DNA of 64,000 nucleotides, taken from the NCBI RefSeq assembly GCF_022200785.1, contig NZ_CP087585.1, positions 2,976,001 through 3,040,000 of the forward strand, read 5' to 3'. This document shows positions 61,898-64,000 of the stretch, in pieces. A model generated the notes under the pieces. That model was not told the origin of the DNA and searched no databases. It saw only the letters and a list, made by a program, of their open reading frames with translations. The first letter of the stretch is position 1. Every line of letters starts with the position of its first letter. This DNA is from Pedobacter mucosus. Lineage in GTDB: Bacteria > Bacteroidota > Bacteroidia > Sphingobacteriales > Sphingobacteriaceae. The position numbers and the translations under genes were made by a program.

Positions 61898-63589
61898 TTA
61901 CGAATTTAATGCTTTGTGCTGATTAAACAATAATCCTATATGCGAAAAAAGGATCACCGCAGCCACACCAACAACATTAAGCCAAAGGAATGATACCACA
62001 TCAAAGTTATAAACGGCAATCACGGTAATTTCTGATAGAATAGCAGAAATAAAAACCAGTTTACCATTTATCTTTTTAAAGTAAAAGGCTACTAAAAATA
62101 TACCTAAAATCGGCCCATAAAAAATTGATCCTAAAACATTAACCGCTTCAATTAATGATCCCATTTGGGTTGCAAACATTGCGACTGCTATAGAAAAAAT
62201 GCCCCAGCCTAAGGTATGTAACCGGCTAAATTTTAATTCTTCCTCATCGTTGGGTTTATCTTTACTAAAAATAAGATGAATATCCTTTAGTGAACATGCT
62301 GCCAAAGAATTTAAAGCAGCTGAAATAGAGCCCCAACTTGCTAAAAATATTACCGCGAATAGCAAACCAATCATTCCAACGGGTAAGGTATTTTTAACGA
62401 AATAGAGAAATATATAATTTGTATCCGTTTTTTCAGCATTGTAACTTGAACTGGTTATTGCAGCTTCTACTCTGCTATGTAAATTTTTAACTTGCTTTTG
62501 AGTGGATCTAAATTGATTAATGGAAACATTTAATAAAGGAGATCCTGAATCTTTTTCTTTTAGAATATTTTTAGATTGTTGACTAAATTTCAGCTGTAAA
62601 GCCTCGTGTTCAGTCTCGAATATTGCTGCCTGCTTTGGCTGTGTTTCCTTTAAATATTGATACGATCGCTCATTGAAATAAATAGGCGCTGGCTTTAACG
62701 AAAAGAAGGCGAAAAGCAACGCTCCTATTAATAAAATGGCAAACTGCATTGGTATTTTTACCAATCCATTTAACAACAAACCTTGTCTGCCCGTGGTAGT
62801 ATCTTTGGCGGTAATGTATCTTCCAACCTGACTTTGATCGGTACCAAAATATGAAAGTGCTAGAAAAAACCCACCTATCAACCCACTCCAAATATTGTAT
62901 TTATCTTTCCAATCGAATTCTGTAGTTATCACATTAAGCTTTCCAGATTTACCTGCAAGGTAAAGCGCATCCTTAAAACCGATTCCATTTGGCATGTTCT
63001 GAACCAATAGATATCCAGCAAATGCCATTGTTCCTAATATGATTAAAAACTGTAGTTTTTGAGTATGTGCAATTGCTTTTGCTCCCCCGATATAAGTATA
63101 GATTAATAAAATTCCGCCAGTTAAAATATTAGTAAGGTAGATATTCCAGTTGAGTACACTTGATAAAATTATACTCGGCGCATAGATACTAATTCCGGTT
63201 GAAAGACCGCGTGAAAATAAAAAAAGCAAGGAAGTTAATACCCTGGTTTTTATATCAAAACGTTGTTCCAAATATTCATAAGCCGTATAAACATTTAATT
63301 TTTGAAATATTGGAATAAAAGTTACGCAGATTACAATCATCGCCAATGGCAAACCAAAATAATACTGAACAAAGCGCATTCCGTCGGTATAAGCCTGACC
63401 AGGGGCACTTAAAAAAGTAATTGCACTGGCTTGCGTGGCCATAATACCCAGCAAAACAATATACCAAGGCATTTTACTATCAGCCATTAAATATGACTCG
63501 TTACTTTTTTGTCCGCGGCCTACATAAATACCATAAACGACTACCGCAACCAGTGTAAAAACGAGTACAATCCAATCGATATTACTCAT
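61898..63589 (-). CDS. Sodium:solute symporter (SSS family)
   Basis: 563 residues from the ATG at 63589 (a TTG two codons earlier is also in frame, but the ATG overlaps the upstream stop as ATGA). About 13 hydrophobic helices; helix-1 to helix-3 text MSNIDWIVLVFTLVAVVVYG, ESYLMADSKMPWYIVLLGIM and QASAITFLSAPGQAYTDGMR (about 54-73) fits the SSS family sodium site. A soluble insertion of about 85 residues sits after helix 8, around YLKETQPKQAAIFETEHEAL. The substrate is unknown (a sugar, acetate or amino acid). The preceding genes, a 34-residue membrane protein and a PIG-L deacetylase, suggest amino-sugar or acylated-glycan uptake; inference only. Confidence 0.92.
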   Translation of the reverse strand: MSNIDWIVLVFTLVAVVVYGIYVGRGQKSNESYLMADSKMPWYIVLLGIMATQASAITFLSAPGQAYTDGMRFVQYYFGLPLAMIVICVTFIPIFQKLNVYTAYEYLEQRFDIKTRVLTSLLFLFSRGLSTGISIYAPSIILSSVLNWNIYLTNILTGGILLIYTYIGGAKAIAHTQKLQFLIILGTMAFAGYLLVQNMPNGIGFKDALYLAGKSGKLNVITTEFDWKDKYNIWSGLIGGFFLALSYFGTDQSQVGRYITAKDTTTGRQGLLLNGLVKIPMQFAILLIGALLFAFFSLKPAPIYFNERSYQYLKETQPKQAAIFETEHEALQLKFSQQSKNILKEKDSGSPLLNVSINQFRSTQKQVKNLHSRVEAAITSSSYNAEKTDTNYIFLYFVKNTLPVGMIGLLFAVIFLASWGSISAALNSLAACSLKDIHLIFSKDKPNDEEELKFSRLHTLGWGIFSIAVAMFATQMGSLIEAVNVLGSIFYGPILGIFLVAFYFKKINGKLVFISAILSEITVIAVYNFDVVSFLWLNVVGVAAVILFSHIGLLFNQHKALNS

Positions 63590-63690
63590 GCCCAAAACCT
63601 AGTAAAAAAATAATAAAATACGATTTGTACCACTAAAGCTGCTGCCAAAAGTATATACCAAGTATTCCAATTTTTAAGTTGATTTCTCAT
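63586..63690 (-). CDS. 34-residue single-span membrane microprotein coupled to the symporter
   Basis: Sequence MRNQLKNWNTWYILLAAALV then VQIVFYYFFTRFWA. ATG at 63690, which overlaps the PIG-L stop as TAATG, and TGA at 63586, which overlaps the symporter start as ATGA. A hydrophilic N-terminus is followed by one 20-odd-residue hydrophobic helix. Double coupling to both neighbours makes translation likely. It resembles the short auxiliary proteins found with other SSS transporters in Bacteroidota; function unknown. Confidence 0.75.
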   Translation of the reverse strand: MRNQLKNWNTWYILLAAALVVQIVFYYFFTRFWA

Positions 63691-64000
63691 TACTTTCCTG
63701 CCGATATAAAGTTAAAAAACAGTCTGGCAGCGCCAATATTACCGGCCGGTAATTGTCTAAAAAAAGCTAAAGGGCTATAAATGAAGTTACCTTTTCCATA
63801 TTTAGCATATAAAGTTGAACCTTGTAATGGTGCTTCGCCGGTATCATGCATTTCGAATAAAGGTTCATATTTTTGATCCCAGGTATCAGGGAAATAAGCA
63901 CCACGTTCTTGAACCCAACCTTTAAAATCGTCAGCAGTAATTTTATTAGGATAATTTAGCAAGCGCTGGTTCGGATTTAGAAACTTGACTTCGGCGTTTT
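63690..64000 (-). CDS. PIG-L family deacetylase, C-terminal fragment (5' end beyond window)
   Basis: The frame is open to the window's right edge: about 103 residues from an interior NAEVKFLNPNQRLLNYPNK to the stop at 63690. WVQERGAYFPDTWDQKYEPL, MHDTGEAPLQGSTLYAKYGK and FIYSPLAFFRQLPAGNIGAARL are C-terminal features of large Bacteroidota PIG-L/LmbE-type deacetylase proteins with a DUF-like tail. The catalytic N-terminal half is not visible, so the activity is known only from family recognition. Coupled by TAATG to the microprotein gene. Confidence 0.75.
   Translation of the reverse strand, partial: NAEVKFLNPNQRLLNYPNKITADDFKGWVQERGAYFPDTWDQKYEPLFEMHDTGEAPLQGSTLYAKYGKGNFIYSPLAFFRQLPAGNIGAARLFFNFISAGK

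Overview
The window comes from the chromosome of a low-GC Gram-negative Bacteroidota, most likely a Sphingobacteriaceae member close to Pedobacter. The evidence is the TAnnTTTG promoter boxes, the absence of clear Shine-Dalgarno sequences, FlgD-like/lamin-tail secreted proteins, Tat-exported sugar TIM barrels, DUF1080, DUF2911 and DUF3606 proteins, and families of palindromic intergenic repeats. There is no phage, insertion sequence, CRISPR array, rRNA or tRNA that I can recognise, and no recognisable transcription factor or two-component gene in 64 kb.

Left part (1-11056): a co-directional sugar-oxidation locus. It encodes a GMC dehydrogenase with its small subunit, a c-type cytochrome, two Gfo/Idh/MocA oxidoreductases, a DUF1080 (3-keto-disaccharide hydrolase-type) protein, four sugar isomerase/epimerase TIM barrels (three with Tat-like signals, two of them tandem paralogues) and a nucleoside/sugar-type MFS permease. 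Together they fit a periplasmic 3-keto-glycoside pathway: oxidise the sugar at C3, cleave the glycosidic bond, then reduce or isomerise the products. From 11153 to 24447 follow housekeeping and envelope genes: aspartate-semialdehyde dehydrogenase, a CDP-alcohol phosphatidyltransferase relative, PBP4-type carboxypeptidase, esterase, enolase, a DivIC/FtsB-like protein, a VWA-like membrane protein, an L,D-transpeptidase, a secreted protein gene broken by an in-frame TAG, FabG and a GIY-YIG protein.

From 24491 to 33975 the minus strand dominates: a tandem palindromic repeat, the agmatine-to-putrescine pair (agmatine deiminase and N-carbamoylputrescine amidase), RlmF, succinyl-CoA ligase alpha subunit, DUF72, a DUF3606 small protein and a YtxH/holin-like/BrkB membrane-stress operon.

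The most distinctive region is 34482-44358, a heptose glycoconjugate locus made of two convergent operons whose ends overlap. The plus operon has a NodU-type carbamoyltransferase, a GT2 and a GT9. The minus operon has a small acidic protein, a GT4-like enzyme, a GT4 fused to a GmhA phosphoheptose isomerase, GmhB, HldE and a second GT9. All steps from sedoheptulose 7-phosphate to ADP-D-glycero-beta-D-manno-heptose are present, but no HldD epimerase gene is seen here.

The right part (44611-64000) carries NDH-2, a cold-shock-like small protein, a GT39-type membrane glycosyltransferase, SRPBCC and DoxX proteins, periplasmic trehalase, a TesA/YbbA/YbbP set, a GntP permease, a tandem array of structured non-coding repeats (56616-57545), a HbpS/GlcG-like protein, a beta-hydroxyacid dehydrogenase, an AlkC-like DNA glycosylase, a NUDIX hydrolase, a DUF2911 protein and a sodium:solute symporter coupled to a 34-residue membrane microprotein and a PIG-L deacetylase that runs off the window.
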